Numbered from the stretch's first letter, positions 31,669-40,891 are shown. The stretch is 64,000 nucleotides of DNA from Collinsella tanakaei (GCF_021531055.1 NZ_JADYTL010000004.1:124001-188000), one strand, 5' to 3'. Numbers and translations: made by a program. Notes: generated from the sequence alone by a model not told the origin.

Positions 31669-31955
31669 TGGGTGCCGATTTCTGGCAGAACGTGCTGGCA
31701 TCCTCGGTGGCGCTGCTGATACTTTTCGCCATCATGGGTGTCGTCTACATCATCTGGACGCAGGTGGGCGTGCGCAAGAAGCGCAACTACTTCAAGGAGC
31801 TCCACACCGAGCTCGCCCCCGGCCAGGAGATCATGTTCGCGGGCGGCATCTTCGGAACGGTCAAGAGCATCGACGGCGACCGTATCGAGGTCAAGGTCCG
31901 CTCCGGTGCCGTGTTGGATGTGTCCCGCTACGCCATCCAGCAGATCTCGAAGTAG
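31668..31955 (+). CDS. YajC-like membrane protein inside the PTS operon
   Basis: 95 residues: one membrane helix (LASSVALLILFAIMGVVYIIW, about 10-30) and a small cytoplasmic domain with PGQEIMFAGGIFGTVKSIDGD, which is the YajC pattern. YajC is normally an accessory of SecDF, but the gene is translationally coupled to EIIA and lies before EIIB. A YajC-like gene is also found in the pneumococcal hyaluronan PTS locus, so the link with mannose-family PTS is recurrent. Its role there is unknown. Confidence 0.85.
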   Translation: MGADFWQNVLASSVALLILFAIMGVVYIIWTQVGVRKKRNYFKELHTELAPGQEIMFAGGIFGTVKSIDGDRIEVKVRSGAVLDVSRYAIQQISK

Positions 31956-32062
31956 CGTTTACCGTTCGGTTCCCACGGGTCCTGGTCGGATAGACCGAGG
32001 ACTTCGCGATAGGACATTGTACGTACAGGCCCGTAAGGCATAGGAAAGGATGCGTACCAACC

Positions 32063-32545
32063 ATGGCTGAGCCCAACATTCTCCTTACCCGCATCGACAA
32101 CCGTCTGATCCATGGCCAGGTCGCCACGCAGTGGAACTCCACGCTGGGCGCCAACCTCATCCTCGTCGCCAACGACGAGGTGTCCACCAACACCATGCGT
32201 CAGAACCTCATGAAGATGGCGGCCCCGGCCGGCGTCGCCACCCGTTTCTTCTCGCTGCAGCACACCATCGACATCATCTCGAAGGCGTCGCCCAAGCAGA
32301 AGATCTTCATCGTGGCCGAGAACCCGCATGACGTGCTCAAGCTCGTCAAGGGCGGGGTGCCTATAAAGAAGGTCAACATCGGCAACATGCACATGTCGGA
32401 AGGAAAGCGGCAGGTTGCAACGACGGTCGCCGTTGACGACGCCGACGTCGCCGCTTTCAAGGAGCTTCAGGATTTGGGGGTGGAACTGGAGATCAGGCGT
32501 GTTCCGAGCACGCCGGTTGAGGATGTCAACAAGCTCTTCGCGTAA
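32063..32545 (+). CDS. PTS mannose-family EIIB component
   Basis: Takes phosphate from EIIA and donates it to the incoming sugar. The active histidine is H17 in RIDNRLIHGQV. 160 residues, as usual. About 107 bases separate it from the YajC-like gene, a stretch holding GGTC-GGATA-GACC, and GGAAAGGA lies upstream of the ATG. Confidence 0.94.
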   Translation: MAEPNILLTRIDNRLIHGQVATQWNSTLGANLILVANDEVSTNTMRQNLMKMAAPAGVATRFFSLQHTIDIISKASPKQKIFIVAENPHDVLKLVKGGVPIKKVNIGNMHMSEGKRQVATTVAVDDADVAAFKELQDLGVELEIRRVPSTPVEDVNKLFA

Positions 32546-32558
32546 GGGCTCATCCTCT

Positions 32559-32584
32559 GCGCACGGTTGCATGTGCCCGTGCGC
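32559..32584 (+). promoter_or_regulatory. Intercistronic hairpin between EIIB and EIIC
   Basis: GCGCACGG pairs with CCGTGCGC; no T run follows. It may set relative expression by mRNA processing or stability. Confidence 0.5.
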
Positions 32585-32633
32585 GCGTACGTGACGGTTC
32601 GTTTTCAGAACATCTTTGAAAGGAGGAGCATAG

Positions 32634-33431
32634 ATGGACGTAAATGCTGTTCAGATCGTGTTGGTCTTCTTGGTCACCTTCGTCGCGGCTATCGACCAGT
32701 TCGACTTCCTTGAGTCGCTGTACCAGCCTATCGTCACCGGTGCCGTCATCGGCGCTATCCTGGGCGATATCAACACCGGCCTCATCGTCGGCGGTACCTA
32801 CCAGCTCATGACCATCGGTAACATGCCGATCGGAGGTGCCCAGCCCCCCAACGCGGTCATCGGCGGCATTATGGCTGCTGTGTTCGCTTGCACGCTGGAC
32901 ATGGATCCCGACATGGCCGTCGCCACCGCGATCCCGTTCGCGCTCCTCGGCCAGTACGGCGTGACCCTGTTCTTCACGCTCCGTGCTCCGCTGCTCGAGT
33001 TCTTCCGCGGCGCTGCCGAGAACGCTGACACCAAGGCCATCACCAAGTGGACGATCATCTCCGAGTGCATTCTCGGCGTGATCTTCGCCGTGATCGTGAC
33101 CCTGTTCTTCATCGGCGGCCTCGCCGTCGGCCAGCAGATCGTCGACGCCATCCCCGCATGGCTCAACACCGGTCTGTCCCAGGCGGGCAACATGATGAAG
33201 TTCGTCGGCTTCGCCATCCTGCTCAAGATCATGATGAATCGCGATATGTGGGGCTTCTTCTTCATGGGCTTCGGCCTTGCCCTGATCGCGAGCAACATCG
33301 AGGCCATCGCCGGCCCCGCGCTGCTCATCCTCACCCTCATCGGCTTCGGCATCGCTTTCTGGGACTTCCAGCAGCAGACCGAGCTGAAGGGTGCTGTTGC
33401 TGACGGAGGTGACTTCACCGATGGCATCTAA
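32634..33431 (+). CDS. PTS mannose-family EIIC component
   Basis: Membrane channel subunit with several hydrophobic helices. Family landmarks include GGTYQLMTIGNMPIGGAQPPN and IPFALLGQYGVTLFF. 265 residues. A strong AAAGGAGG precedes the ATG. Overlaps EIID by 11 bases. Confidence 0.93.
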   Translation: MDVNAVQIVLVFLVTFVAAIDQFDFLESLYQPIVTGAVIGAILGDINTGLIVGGTYQLMTIGNMPIGGAQPPNAVIGGIMAAVFACTLDMDPDMAVATAIPFALLGQYGVTLFFTLRAPLLEFFRGAAENADTKAITKWTIISECILGVIFAVIVTLFFIGGLAVGQQIVDAIPAWLNTGLSQAGNMMKFVGFAILLKIMMNRDMWGFFFMGFGLALIASNIEAIAGPALLILTLIGFGIAFWDFQQQTELKGAVADGGDFTDGI

Positions 33432-34494
33432 TGAGTTCGTTGTCCCCGAGCGCTATGAGGATCTGACCCCTGCTCCGCAGGTCGACCAGAAGACCCTGAA
33501 CCGTATGGCCCTGCGCTCTTGCTGGCTCCAGTCTTCGTTCAACTACGAGACCATGCAGTCCGGCGGCTGGCTCTTCGCCATGATCCCCGGTCTCGAGAAG
33601 GTCCACACCAACAAGAAGGACCTCGCTGCGTCGATGTACCACAACCTGGACTTCATCAACACGCACCCGTTCCTCGTGACCTTCGTTATGGGTATCGTTC
33701 TGTCCCTCGAGCAGAACAAGGTCGATACCCAGACCATCCGCGCCGTCCGCATCTCCGCGGCTTCGCCGCTGGGCGGCATCGGCGACGCCCTGTTCTGGCT
33801 GACGCTCGTGCCCATCACGGCCGGCATCACCTCCAACATGGCCATCGCCGGTAACATCGCGGCCCCGATCATCTTCCTGGTGATCTTCAACATCGCGCAG
33901 TTCGCGTGCCGCTTCGGCCTGATGAACTGGTCCTACCGTGTCGGCACCGGCGCCATCGACGCGCTGACCGCCAACATGCAGGCCTTCACCCGCGCCGCTT
34001 CCATCCTGGGCGTCTTCGTCGTCGGCTGCCTGACCGTCACCATGGGTGCCACTCAGATCAACCTGACGATCCCCAACGGCACCACCCGTGGCCTCGTGGC
34101 CCACACGGTCGTCGTCTCCAACGAGGATGCCGAGAACTTCGCCGACCTCGCCGTCGACACCGACACCGCCGAGGCCGGTACCCTCGCCATCTCCGACATG
34201 GAGGGCAATGGCCTGGCTGCTGCCGACGCTGATGGCAACGCCGTCACCACCGGCATCACCGACCTGGGCAACGGCATGAGCTCCGTGACCTACGCTGAGG
34301 TCACCGAGACCCCGGTTTCCTACTCCGTGGCCTCCACGCTCGACTCCGTGCTGCCCAAGCTCGTTCCGCTCGCGCTCGTTCTTCTGCTGTACTTCCTGTT
34401 CGCCAAGAAGAACTTCACCCCGATCAAGGGCATCATCCTGCTGCTCTTCATCGGTATCGTGGGCGCTCTCCCCATGATCAACCTCTGGGGCTAG
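33421..34494 (+). CDS. PTS mannose-family EIID component with a large extracytoplasmic insert
   Basis: Partner of EIIC in the sugar channel. The N-terminal SSFNYETMQSGGWLFAMIPG and SPLGGIGDALFWLTLVPI are diagnostic. 357 residues against a usual 270-300. The excess sits at about 218-305 as an Asp/Thr/Ala-rich, non-hydrophobic stretch between membrane segments, ending in TLDSVLPKLVPLALVLLLYF. The start at 33421 has GGAGG upstream within EIIC. The operon ends here. Confidence 0.92.
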   Translation: MASNEFVVPERYEDLTPAPQVDQKTLNRMALRSCWLQSSFNYETMQSGGWLFAMIPGLEKVHTNKKDLAASMYHNLDFINTHPFLVTFVMGIVLSLEQNKVDTQTIRAVRISAASPLGGIGDALFWLTLVPITAGITSNMAIAGNIAAPIIFLVIFNIAQFACRFGLMNWSYRVGTGAIDALTANMQAFTRAASILGVFVVGCLTVTMGATQINLTIPNGTTRGLVAHTVVVSNEDAENFADLAVDTDTAEAGTLAISDMEGNGLAAADADGNAVTTGITDLGNGMSSVTYAEVTETPVSYSVASTLDSVLPKLVPLALVLLLYFLFAKKNFTPIKGIILLLFIGIVGALPMINLWG

Positions 34495-34507
34495 GAACGG
34501 TTCTTTA

Positions 34508-34536
34508 GGGACGCGCACCGCGCGGTCGCGCGTCCC
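34508..34536 (+). terminator. Hairpin after EIID
   Basis: GGGACGCGC pairs with GCGCGTCCC, 13 bases after the stop; no T run. Confidence 0.55.
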
Positions 34537-34559
34537 TCCAATCAGCCGTGTCTGATGTG

Positions 34560-34602
34560 AACGGCCGCGCCCCGCACGCGTTGAGGGACGCGGCCGTTTT
34601 TC
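34560..34602 (+). terminator. Intrinsic terminator of the PTS operon
   Basis: AACGGCCGC pairs with GCGGCCGTT, with an inner CCC/GGG pairing, followed by TTTTTC. Probably the real end of the PTS transcript. Confidence 0.8.
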
Positions 34603-34689
34603 TCACCACGGCTCGCTTCGGTGCCGGCGCACGGCACCATCGCAGATATGCAGGCCATATGACACGATCGGATAAGGAGGGCGACCGCT

Positions 34690-35424
34690 ATGGCAATCGG
34701 AGCTCGCAAGCAGCCGCTCTACGATCAGCTCGTCGATATCCTCGCCGAGAAGATCGAGCATGAGTACCGCCCCGGCGACCTCATCCCCTCCGAGCGCGAT
34801 CTGTCCCGTCACTACGGCCTGTCCCGCACGACGGTCCGCTTGGCCCTGCAGGAGCTGGAGCGCTTGGGGCTCGTGGTCCGCCAGCACGGACGCGGCACGT
34901 TCGTCGCCGACCGCTCCGTCCAGACGACCAACCTCTCCCAGACGTACAGCTTCACCGACCAAATGCGCGAGATGGGTCGCGAACCCAAGACGACGATACT
35001 GGAGTTCTGCGAGATCGAAGCTGACAAGAATCTTGCCGAGAACCTGCGCGTCCGCATCGGCGACAAGCTGTTCAAGCTCAAGCGCCTGCGCAGCGCCGAC
35101 GGTATGCCGATGATGGTCGAGCGCACGTACCTGCCGGTGCGCAAGTTCATGTCGCTCAAGCGGCCGATGCTCGAGCGCGCCTCGCTCTACCACGTGATCG
35201 AGCATGACTTCCACGAGAAGATCCGCGTGGCGGAGGAGGAGTTCTTCGCGAGCATCGCGCGTCCGGCCGACGCCCACCTGCTCGATATCGGCGAGGGGGC
35301 GCCCGTGCTCGACCTCGTCCGCACGACGTACGATACCGGCAACGAGATCATCGAGTACACCCTGTCGGTCGCCCGCGCCGACCAGTTCAAGTACAAGATC
35401 TTCCACTATCGCACCGAGGGGTGA
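34690..35424 (+). CDS. GntR-family regulator with UTRA domain
   Basis: HutC-type repressor. Winged-helix 1-75 (PGDLIPSERDLSRHYGLSRTTVRLALQELERLGLV... GRGTFV) and UTRA ligand domain from about 85 (RLRSADGMPMMVERTYLP; C-terminal DLVRTTYDTGNEIIEYTLSVARAD). The same class includes NagR/DasR/AgaR, which sense amino-sugar phosphates. Placed between the PTS genes and agaS-nagA, so it likely controls both. AAGGAGGGCGACC precedes the ATG. 244 residues. Confidence 0.93.
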   Translation: MAIGARKQPLYDQLVDILAEKIEHEYRPGDLIPSERDLSRHYGLSRTTVRLALQELERLGLVVRQHGRGTFVADRSVQTTNLSQTYSFTDQMREMGREPKTTILEFCEIEADKNLAENLRVRIGDKLFKLKRLRSADGMPMMVERTYLPVRKFMSLKRPMLERASLYHVIEHDFHEKIRVAEEEFFASIARPADAHLLDIGEGAPVLDLVRTTYDTGNEIIEYTLSVARADQFKYKIFHYRTEG

Positions 35425-35569
35425 TGTGCCGTTCAGAGCAGATTTCGTGACTGTCGATTCGTCGCGTGATGATCGCACGCAGAGGGGAAACCTGTTCTCA
35501 ACGTCATATCCCATAGGGATTGGCAGCGCCCGGGAAGGGGCCGGGCGGCTATAGAGCAAAGGAGTTGCA

Positions 35570-36727
35570 ATGTTCGAGAAGGATATCGAGGAGCTCAAGT
35601 CCCTCGGCGCCGACATCACCACGCTCGAGATCAAGCAGCAGCCTGATCTGTGGCGCGATGCCTATACCATCTACCAGCAGAACAAGGATGCCGTCGAGGC
35701 GTTTCTGGCCGACCTCAAGGAGCTCGGCCGCGTTACCGTCGTGTTCGCCGGTGCCGGCACGTCCGACTACGTCGGCGACACCGTGGCGCCCTACCTGCGT
35801 CACGCGGGCGATACGGACGCCTACAACTTCATGCCCGTCGCCACGACCGACATCGTGTCCGCGCCCCTCGATTTCCTACGTCCTGAGGACCCGACACTCG
35901 TCGTGTCCTTCGCCCGCTCCGGCAACAGCCCCGAGAGCCTCGCTGCCGTCGAGGTCGCCCGCAAGGTGGTCAAGAACGTCAAGTTCCTGAACATCACCTG
36001 CGCGCCCGAGGGCAAGCTCGCCGTCGAGAGCGCCGACGACCCCAACGCCTACACCATCCTCATCCCGCGCGCCAACGACAAGGGCTTCGCGATGACCGGC
36101 AGCTACTCCTGCATGTCGCTCATCTCGATGCTGCTGTTCGACTGCTCCGACGAGGGGCAGAAGGCCGCGTGGGTCGAGACCGCTGCCAAGATGGGCGAGG
36201 AGGTCGTCGCCCGCGAGGCGGAGATCGCCGACTTCCTGGCGTGCGACTTCAACCGCGTGACCTATCTGGGTTCCGGCTCCTTCGGCGGCCTGGCTCAGGA
36301 GGCTCAGCTCAAGATCCTCGAGCTCGCGCACGGTCTCGTGGCCACGTCGTGGGACACCTCCATGGGCTATCGCCACGGACCCAAGTCCTTCGTCGACGAT
36401 AGGACCCTCGTGTTCGTGTTCGTGAACAACGATGCCTACACGCGTCAGTACGACCTGGACATCCTCGAGGAGATCAACGGCGACGGCATCGCCATGAAGA
36501 CGATCGCCGTCCAGCAGGCCGGCGAGACCGCGTTCGGCCACGCCTCGTTCACCTTCGAGGGCTATGACGCGCTGCCCGAGGGCTACCTCGCGCTGCCCTT
36601 CATCATGGTCGGCCAGACCGTGAGCCTGCTCAACTCGGTGCGCGTGGGCAACACTCCCGACACGCCGAGCCCCACCGGTACCGTGAACCGTGTCGTCAAG
36701 GGTGTGACGATCCATCCTTGGGGCTAA
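35570..36727 (+). CDS. agaS: AgaS-type SIS-domain sugar isomerase/deaminase
   Basis: Converts galactosamine-6-phosphate to tagatose-6-phosphate and ammonia. Two SIS domains: the first with FAGAGTSDYVGD and SFARSGNSPES, the second with YLGSGSFGGLAQEAQLKILEL and the conserved SWDTSMGYRHGPKS. 385 residues, typical of AgaS. AAAGGAG precedes the ATG. A GC hairpin (CGCCCGG/CCGGGCG) lies in the 145 bases after gntR. Followed by nagA after 116 bases. Confidence 0.93.
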   Translation: MFEKDIEELKSLGADITTLEIKQQPDLWRDAYTIYQQNKDAVEAFLADLKELGRVTVVFAGAGTSDYVGDTVAPYLRHAGDTDAYNFMPVATTDIVSAPLDFLRPEDPTLVVSFARSGNSPESLAAVEVARKVVKNVKFLNITCAPEGKLAVESADDPNAYTILIPRANDKGFAMTGSYSCMSLISMLLFDCSDEGQKAAWVETAAKMGEEVVAREAEIADFLACDFNRVTYLGSGSFGGLAQEAQLKILELAHGLVATSWDTSMGYRHGPKSFVDDRTLVFVFVNNDAYTRQYDLDILEEINGDGIAMKTIAVQQAGETAFGHASFTFEGYDALPEGYLALPFIMVGQTVSLLNSVRVGNTPDTPSPTGTVNRVVKGVTIHPWG

Positions 36728-36843
36728 CATACGCGTTCCGTGATGTTTCCGGCGCCCGCCACGTCGATTCCGGCGGGCGGGCGCTTTGCGATGACGGCCC
36801 CGCGATGGGGACGCCGTCGCATCGAATGTGAGAGGAGAGCTCA

Positions 36844-38004
36844 ATGAGCACCTATGCCATCAAGGCCGATACGTTCTATCTGCCCACCCGTGTCGCCCGC
36901 GGCGGATACCTGCTGGTCGAGGACGGCGTGTTCGGCGCCTACACGACCGAGGAGCCCGACTGCGAGATCGTCGACTACACCGGTTACCAGATCGCACCGG
37001 GTTTCGTCGATACGCATATCCACGGTTTCGATAACTGCGACGTCATGGACTGCAAGGCCGACAGCGTCCGCACCATCTCGCGCGGCATCCTGCGCAACGG
37101 CGTGACCTCGTGGCTGCCGACGACGCTCACCGCCACCACCGAGCAGCTTTCCGATGCGTGCGCCTGCACCTACGAGGCCGCCGAGAACCCGGGCGACGAG
37201 CCCATGGCGCGCATCCAGGGTATCTTCCTCGAGGGCCCCTTCTTCACCGAGAAGCACAAGGGCGCCCAGAACCCCGCCTACCTTTCGGCTCCCGATATCG
37301 ACACGCTGCGCGCGTGGCAGGAGTCGGCGCATGGTCTGATTAAGAAGATCGCCATCGCCGCGGAGTATCCCGAGAGCCCCGCGTTCATCCGCGAGGCGCG
37401 CGAGATGGGCGTCGTCGTGGCGCTCGGCCATTCCGATGCCGGCGCGAACGATGCCCTGGCCTGCCTCGATGCCGGCGCGAGCGTGTTCGTGCACACCTAT
37501 AACGGCATGAGCCCGCTGCACCATCGCGAGCCGGGCATGGTGGGTGCCGCCCTGTTCTCGGGCGACAAGTCCTTCTCCGAGCTCATCTGCGACGGGCATC
37601 ATGTGAACCCGATCGCCGCGGCGATCGTCATGCGCGCCAAGGGCCATGAGCACACCTGTCTGATCACCGACTGCATGTGCGCCGGCGGCATGCCCGACGG
37701 CGATTACTTCCTGGGTGAGCTGCCCGTCATCGTGCAGAACGGCACCGCGCGCCTCAAGGACGGCGGCTCGCTGGCCGGTTCCATCCTGCGCATGAACCAA
37801 GCGGTCAAGAACGTGGTCGATTGGGGTATCGCGTCTCCCGCCGAGGCCATCTACATGGCGACGCAGGCTCCCGCCGAGGCGAACGAGATCGACGATGTTT
37901 GCGGCTCGATCCGTCCCGGCCGCGATGCCGATTTCGTCGTGCTGGGGCACGACATGACGCTCGCCGAGACCTATCTGGGCGGCACCTCGGTGTACAAGGC
38001 GTAA
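36844..38004 (+). CDS. nagA: N-acetylglucosamine/galactosamine-6-phosphate deacetylase
   Basis: Removes acetate from GalNAc-6-P or GlcNAc-6-P. Metal and catalytic residues: HIHG in FVDTHIHGFDN, EGPFF, ALGHSDAG, HTYNGMSPLHHR and ITDCMCAGG (catalytic Asp). 386 residues. AGAGGAGAG precedes the ATG. With AgaS next to it, GalNAc-6-P is the likelier substrate; by sequence alone NagA and AgaA cannot be split. Confidence 0.93.
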   Translation: MSTYAIKADTFYLPTRVARGGYLLVEDGVFGAYTTEEPDCEIVDYTGYQIAPGFVDTHIHGFDNCDVMDCKADSVRTISRGILRNGVTSWLPTTLTATTEQLSDACACTYEAAENPGDEPMARIQGIFLEGPFFTEKHKGAQNPAYLSAPDIDTLRAWQESAHGLIKKIAIAAEYPESPAFIREAREMGVVVALGHSDAGANDALACLDAGASVFVHTYNGMSPLHHREPGMVGAALFSGDKSFSELICDGHHVNPIAAAIVMRAKGHEHTCLITDCMCAGGMPDGDYFLGELPVIVQNGTARLKDGGSLAGSILRMNQAVKNVVDWGIASPAEAIYMATQAPAEANEIDDVCGSIRPGRDADFVVLGHDMTLAETYLGGTSVYKA

Positions 38005-38059
38005 CGGCCGCGCGCGTTCCCGAGGGGGCTGACTTCCCCTTGGAATCTATCGACGCTCA

Positions 38060-38095
38060 CGAGGGCGATCTCCATACGGAGGTCGCCCTCGTTTC
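38060..38095 (+). terminator. Terminator after nagA
   Basis: GAGGGCGA pairs with TCGCCCTC, inner CTCC/GGAG pairing, followed by GTTTCGTT. Confidence 0.8.
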
Positions 38096-38453
38096 GTTGC
38101 GAGGGTGGCCGAATCGGCCATTTGGGCGGCGCAGAATCGGACGGAATATGTTCATCCGGAATACGAGTGACAAAAACGCACGCGTTCTAGCTGAATGGAC
38201 GCCAAGGCCTCGTGTTCTACACCGCTTTGGGGCTGCGGGGATCTTTATACATCGACAGGCAGACGGGTCCATGGCATGAATTCGGGGGATTTCGGTGTCC
38301 GAGGTGCGTGGAAGGTTCATTTGATTTGCTGGTCGGGCGCTGCGACTCGAATAATCAACTAGAAAGTACGCGTTTTTGTAACTGCTGGGCGGTATGAACG
38401 AATGCGACCGATGCGGGAAGATCAAAATGTCAGGTATGTCCGTTTATGAAACG
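38096..38453. other. Lower-GC intergenic stretch with zinc-ribbon-like remnants
   Basis: Clearly lower in GC than the flanks. In one plus frame (from about 38212) a stretch reads FRCPRCVEGSFDLLVGRCDS, and in another (ATG 38395) MNECDRCGK; both are short, lack good SDs and end in or near the galM terminator. I read them as decayed or chance sequence, not genes. No promoter or repeat stands out. Confidence 0.4.
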
Positions 38454-38482
38454 AGGGAGCGTCGCCCGCGAGGGCGACGCTC
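38454..38482 (-). terminator. Terminator of galM (minus strand)
   Basis: GGGAGCGTCGCC pairs with GGCGACGCTCCC around CTCGC; on the minus strand CTCGTTTC follows. About 75 bases after the galM stop. Confidence 0.65.
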
Positions 38483-38556
38483 CCAAAAAACATGCATATA
38501 ACCGCCTCAGATGTGCATACACGCGCATCCTGCCGAGACGAGGGCCTCCGCGTAGA

Positions 38557-39612
38557 TCAGATCGTGCCGAAGCGGTACTCGATGGTGCTCTCGTAGGGGA
38601 AACCCGGCCCGCAGAAGCACTGCGGGAAGCTCGGGATGTTGGGGCAGTCGGGATAATACTCGGGCTCGAAGGCGAAGCCGTCGTTGGCGCTGTAGGTGGC
38701 GTCATCCTTCGCATGCTCGTCGCCGAGGAAGTTGCCGCTATAGAGATGCGCGCCGGGCGCGGTGATCGAGATGTCGAGGGTGCGGCCGCTTGCGGGGTCC
38801 TCGGCGTGGAGGGCGTGACGGAGACGCCCGCAGGCCCAGAAACCGTCCACGCACATGCAGTGATCGTAGCCGTGTGCGAGCTGGATCTGCTCGTAGTCGG
38901 CATCGATCTCGGCGCCCAGGGGCTTGGGTGTGCGGAAGTCGAGCGGGGTGCCGGCGACATCTCGCAGCTCGCCGGTGGAGACCGAACCGGCGTCGATGAC
39001 GGCGAAACGCGAGGCGTCGATGGACACCACATGGTCGCGGATCGTGCCGGAATCATGACCGCCGAGGTTGAAGTACACGTGGTTCGTCATGTTCGCGAAG
39101 GTGCGGCGGTCGGACTCGCAGCGATAGTACAGACGGAAGACCCCGGCCGGGCTCACGGAGAACTCGGCGGTAAAGGTGCGCTCACCGGGAAGATCGAGCT
39201 CTCCGTGGGCGAGTGCGGTGGTCATGCGGACGGTGTCGGCATCCTCGTCGACTTCGACGTCCCACACGCGCTTGTGCAGGCCGCGATCGAAGTCGGTATG
39301 CAGGTTGTTGTCGCCCTCGTTTTTGACGAGCTGCCATTCGGTACCGTCGATGACGAGATGGCCACCGCGGATACGGTTGGCCGACGGTGCGATTGTGGCG
39401 CCGTAGCACGAGGGATTGGCGGCGGCGTAGCCGTCGAGCGAGCCATAGCCCAGCACGACGTCGGCGACGTTGCCGGCGGCGTCGGGAGCATCGATGCCGA
39501 GGATGGTGGCTCCGAAGTCCATGACGCGAACGGTGATGCCGCCTGCCGAGATGCTGTAGCAGGTGACGGGGGAGCCGTCGGGGGCGGTTCCGAAAGGTGC
39601 GGTGGTGATCAT
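38557..39612 (-). CDS. galM: Aldose 1-epimerase
   Basis: Interconverts alpha and beta anomers of galactose or glucose. Substrate-binding PSANRIRGGHLVIDG, NNLHTDFDRGLH, catalytic His in TNHVYFNLGG and catalytic Glu within FAFEPEYYPDCPN. 351 residues. AAGGATC precedes the ATG at 39612. It is alone on the minus strand amid the amino-sugar genes, which fits hexose use in general. Confidence 0.93.
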   Translation of the reverse strand: MITTAPFGTAPDGSPVTCYSISAGGITVRVMDFGATILGIDAPDAAGNVADVVLGYGSLDGYAAANPSCYGATIAPSANRIRGGHLVIDGTEWQLVKNEGDNNLHTDFDRGLHKRVWDVEVDEDADTVRMTTALAHGELDLPGERTFTAEFSVSPAGVFRLYYRCESDRRTFANMTNHVYFNLGGHDSGTIRDHVVSIDASRFAVIDAGSVSTGELRDVAGTPLDFRTPKPLGAEIDADYEQIQLAHGYDHCMCVDGFWACGRLRHALHAEDPASGRTLDISITAPGAHLYSGNFLGDEHAKDDATYSANDGFAFEPEYYPDCPNIPSFPQCFCGPGFPYESTIEYRFGTI

Positions 39613-39841
39613 GGGCGATCCTTACGACGGAATAACAGCGACGCGCCTATTATACGTCTGGGCAGGGGATTCGTTGTCGTCGATGCGGCGTTTGCCACAT
39701 GTCCGCCGTGCTGTCGGAGGACGGGGGCGCTTGCGTTTGCTTGCGGACCGATAGGCGCTGCACGGCGCGGGCGGTGTGGGCGCGCCGTCCGCCCGCGCTA
39801 CAATGGCATCATCGTCAACCTGTCCGAAGAAAGGGACGGCT

Positions 39842-40777
39842 ATGATCCTCACCGTGACCATGAACCCCTCCATCGATACCCGCTATACCATCGACCATCT
39901 GGTCGTCGACGATGTGAACCGCGTGGTGCCCGCCAAGACGGCGGGCGGCAAGGGGCTGAACGTCAGCCGCGTGCTCGTGCAGCTGGGCGACGAGGTGGTC
40001 GCGACCGGTCTGCTCGGCGGCCATTCGGGCGCCTACCTCGGCGATCTGATGGATGCCGACGGCATCCCCCATCGTTTCACGCCCATCGCCGGCGAGTCAC
40101 GCACGTGCATCGCGTTGCTGCACGACGGCAACCAGACCGAGCTGCTGGAAAGCGGTCCCGTGGTAAGCGCTGAGGAGCTCGAGGCGTTCGTCGCGAACTT
40201 CTCCGATCTTGTCGGTCAGGCATCCTGCGTGACCCTGTCCGGCTCGCTGCCCAAGGGCGTTCCCGCCGATACCTACGCGCGCCTGATCGCGATCGCGGCC
40301 GCCGCGGGCGTGCCGGTGCTGTTGGACACATCGGGCGCCGCGCTGGATGCCGCACTGGAAGCCGAAGTCAAGCCGACGCTCGTCAAGCCCAACCTCACCG
40401 AGATCAACGATCTGTTGGGCACGTCGTTTACCTCCGATGATCTGCTCGACCTGCAGCGCACGCTTGCCGCCGATCCGCGTTTCGCGGGCATCGACTGGGT
40501 CGTGGTGAGCATGGGCGCCGCCGGATCGGTCGCCTTCCACGGCGGTCGCGTGCTGCGCGCCCGCGCACCGCGCATCGAGGCCGTGAACGCCACCGGTTCG
40601 GGCGATTCCACCATCGCGGGCTTCGCGCACGCCATCGCCGCCGGTGCCGATGACGAGGAGGTGCTGCGCTGCGGTAACGCGTGCGGCACGCTCAACGCGA
40701 TGGACCCGCAGACCGGCCATCTGGTCATGGACAAGTGGGACGAGATCCACGGCGGTGTGGAGATCTTCGAGCTGTAG
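39842..40777 (+). CDS. PfkB-family sugar-phosphate kinase (tagatose-6-P or fructose-1-P kinase type)
   Basis: Ribokinase-fold kinase. N-terminal MNPSIDTRYTID and AGGKGLNVSRVL are typical of LacC/FruK; the anion hole and catalytic base are in NATGSGDSTIAGF. 311 residues. GAAGAAAGGG precedes the ATG at 39842, and TACAAT (39799-39804) may be the -10. Given agaS, nagA and a class II aldolase nearby, tagatose-6-phosphate kinase is the likeliest job, completing the route to tagatose-1,6-bisphosphate. FruK activity is the alternative; no fructose PTS is adjacent. Confidence 0.88.
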   Translation: MILTVTMNPSIDTRYTIDHLVVDDVNRVVPAKTAGGKGLNVSRVLVQLGDEVVATGLLGGHSGAYLGDLMDADGIPHRFTPIAGESRTCIALLHDGNQTELLESGPVVSAEELEAFVANFSDLVGQASCVTLSGSLPKGVPADTYARLIAIAAAAGVPVLLDTSGAALDAALEAEVKPTLVKPNLTEINDLLGTSFTSDDLLDLQRTLAADPRFAGIDWVVVSMGAAGSVAFHGGRVLRARAPRIEAVNATGSGDSTIAGFAHAIAAGADDEEVLRCGNACGTLNAMDPQTGHLVMDKWDEIHGGVEIFEL

Positions 40778-40802
40778 CGGCGGTCCCGCGCATAGCATGG
40801 AA

Positions 40803-40839
40803 AAGGCGCCTGCCGGCGATCGCCGCCGGCAGGCGCCTT
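40803..40839 (+). terminator. Strong hairpin between the kinase gene and pspA
   Basis: A perfect 16-bp stem, AAGGCGCCTGCCGGCG with its complement, between convergent genes. T and A runs flank it on both sides weakly, so it may work in both directions. Confidence 0.75.
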
Positions 40840-40891
40840 GCGTTTGCGCGAATCCGCATCGCGGCCTCCCGCCGGCCGCGGTCCCGTGGCG

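Noticed and set aside
38212-38397. Short ORF with CPRC motif
   Set aside because: No SD, no recognisable family and low-GC remnant context; reported as a region, not a gene.
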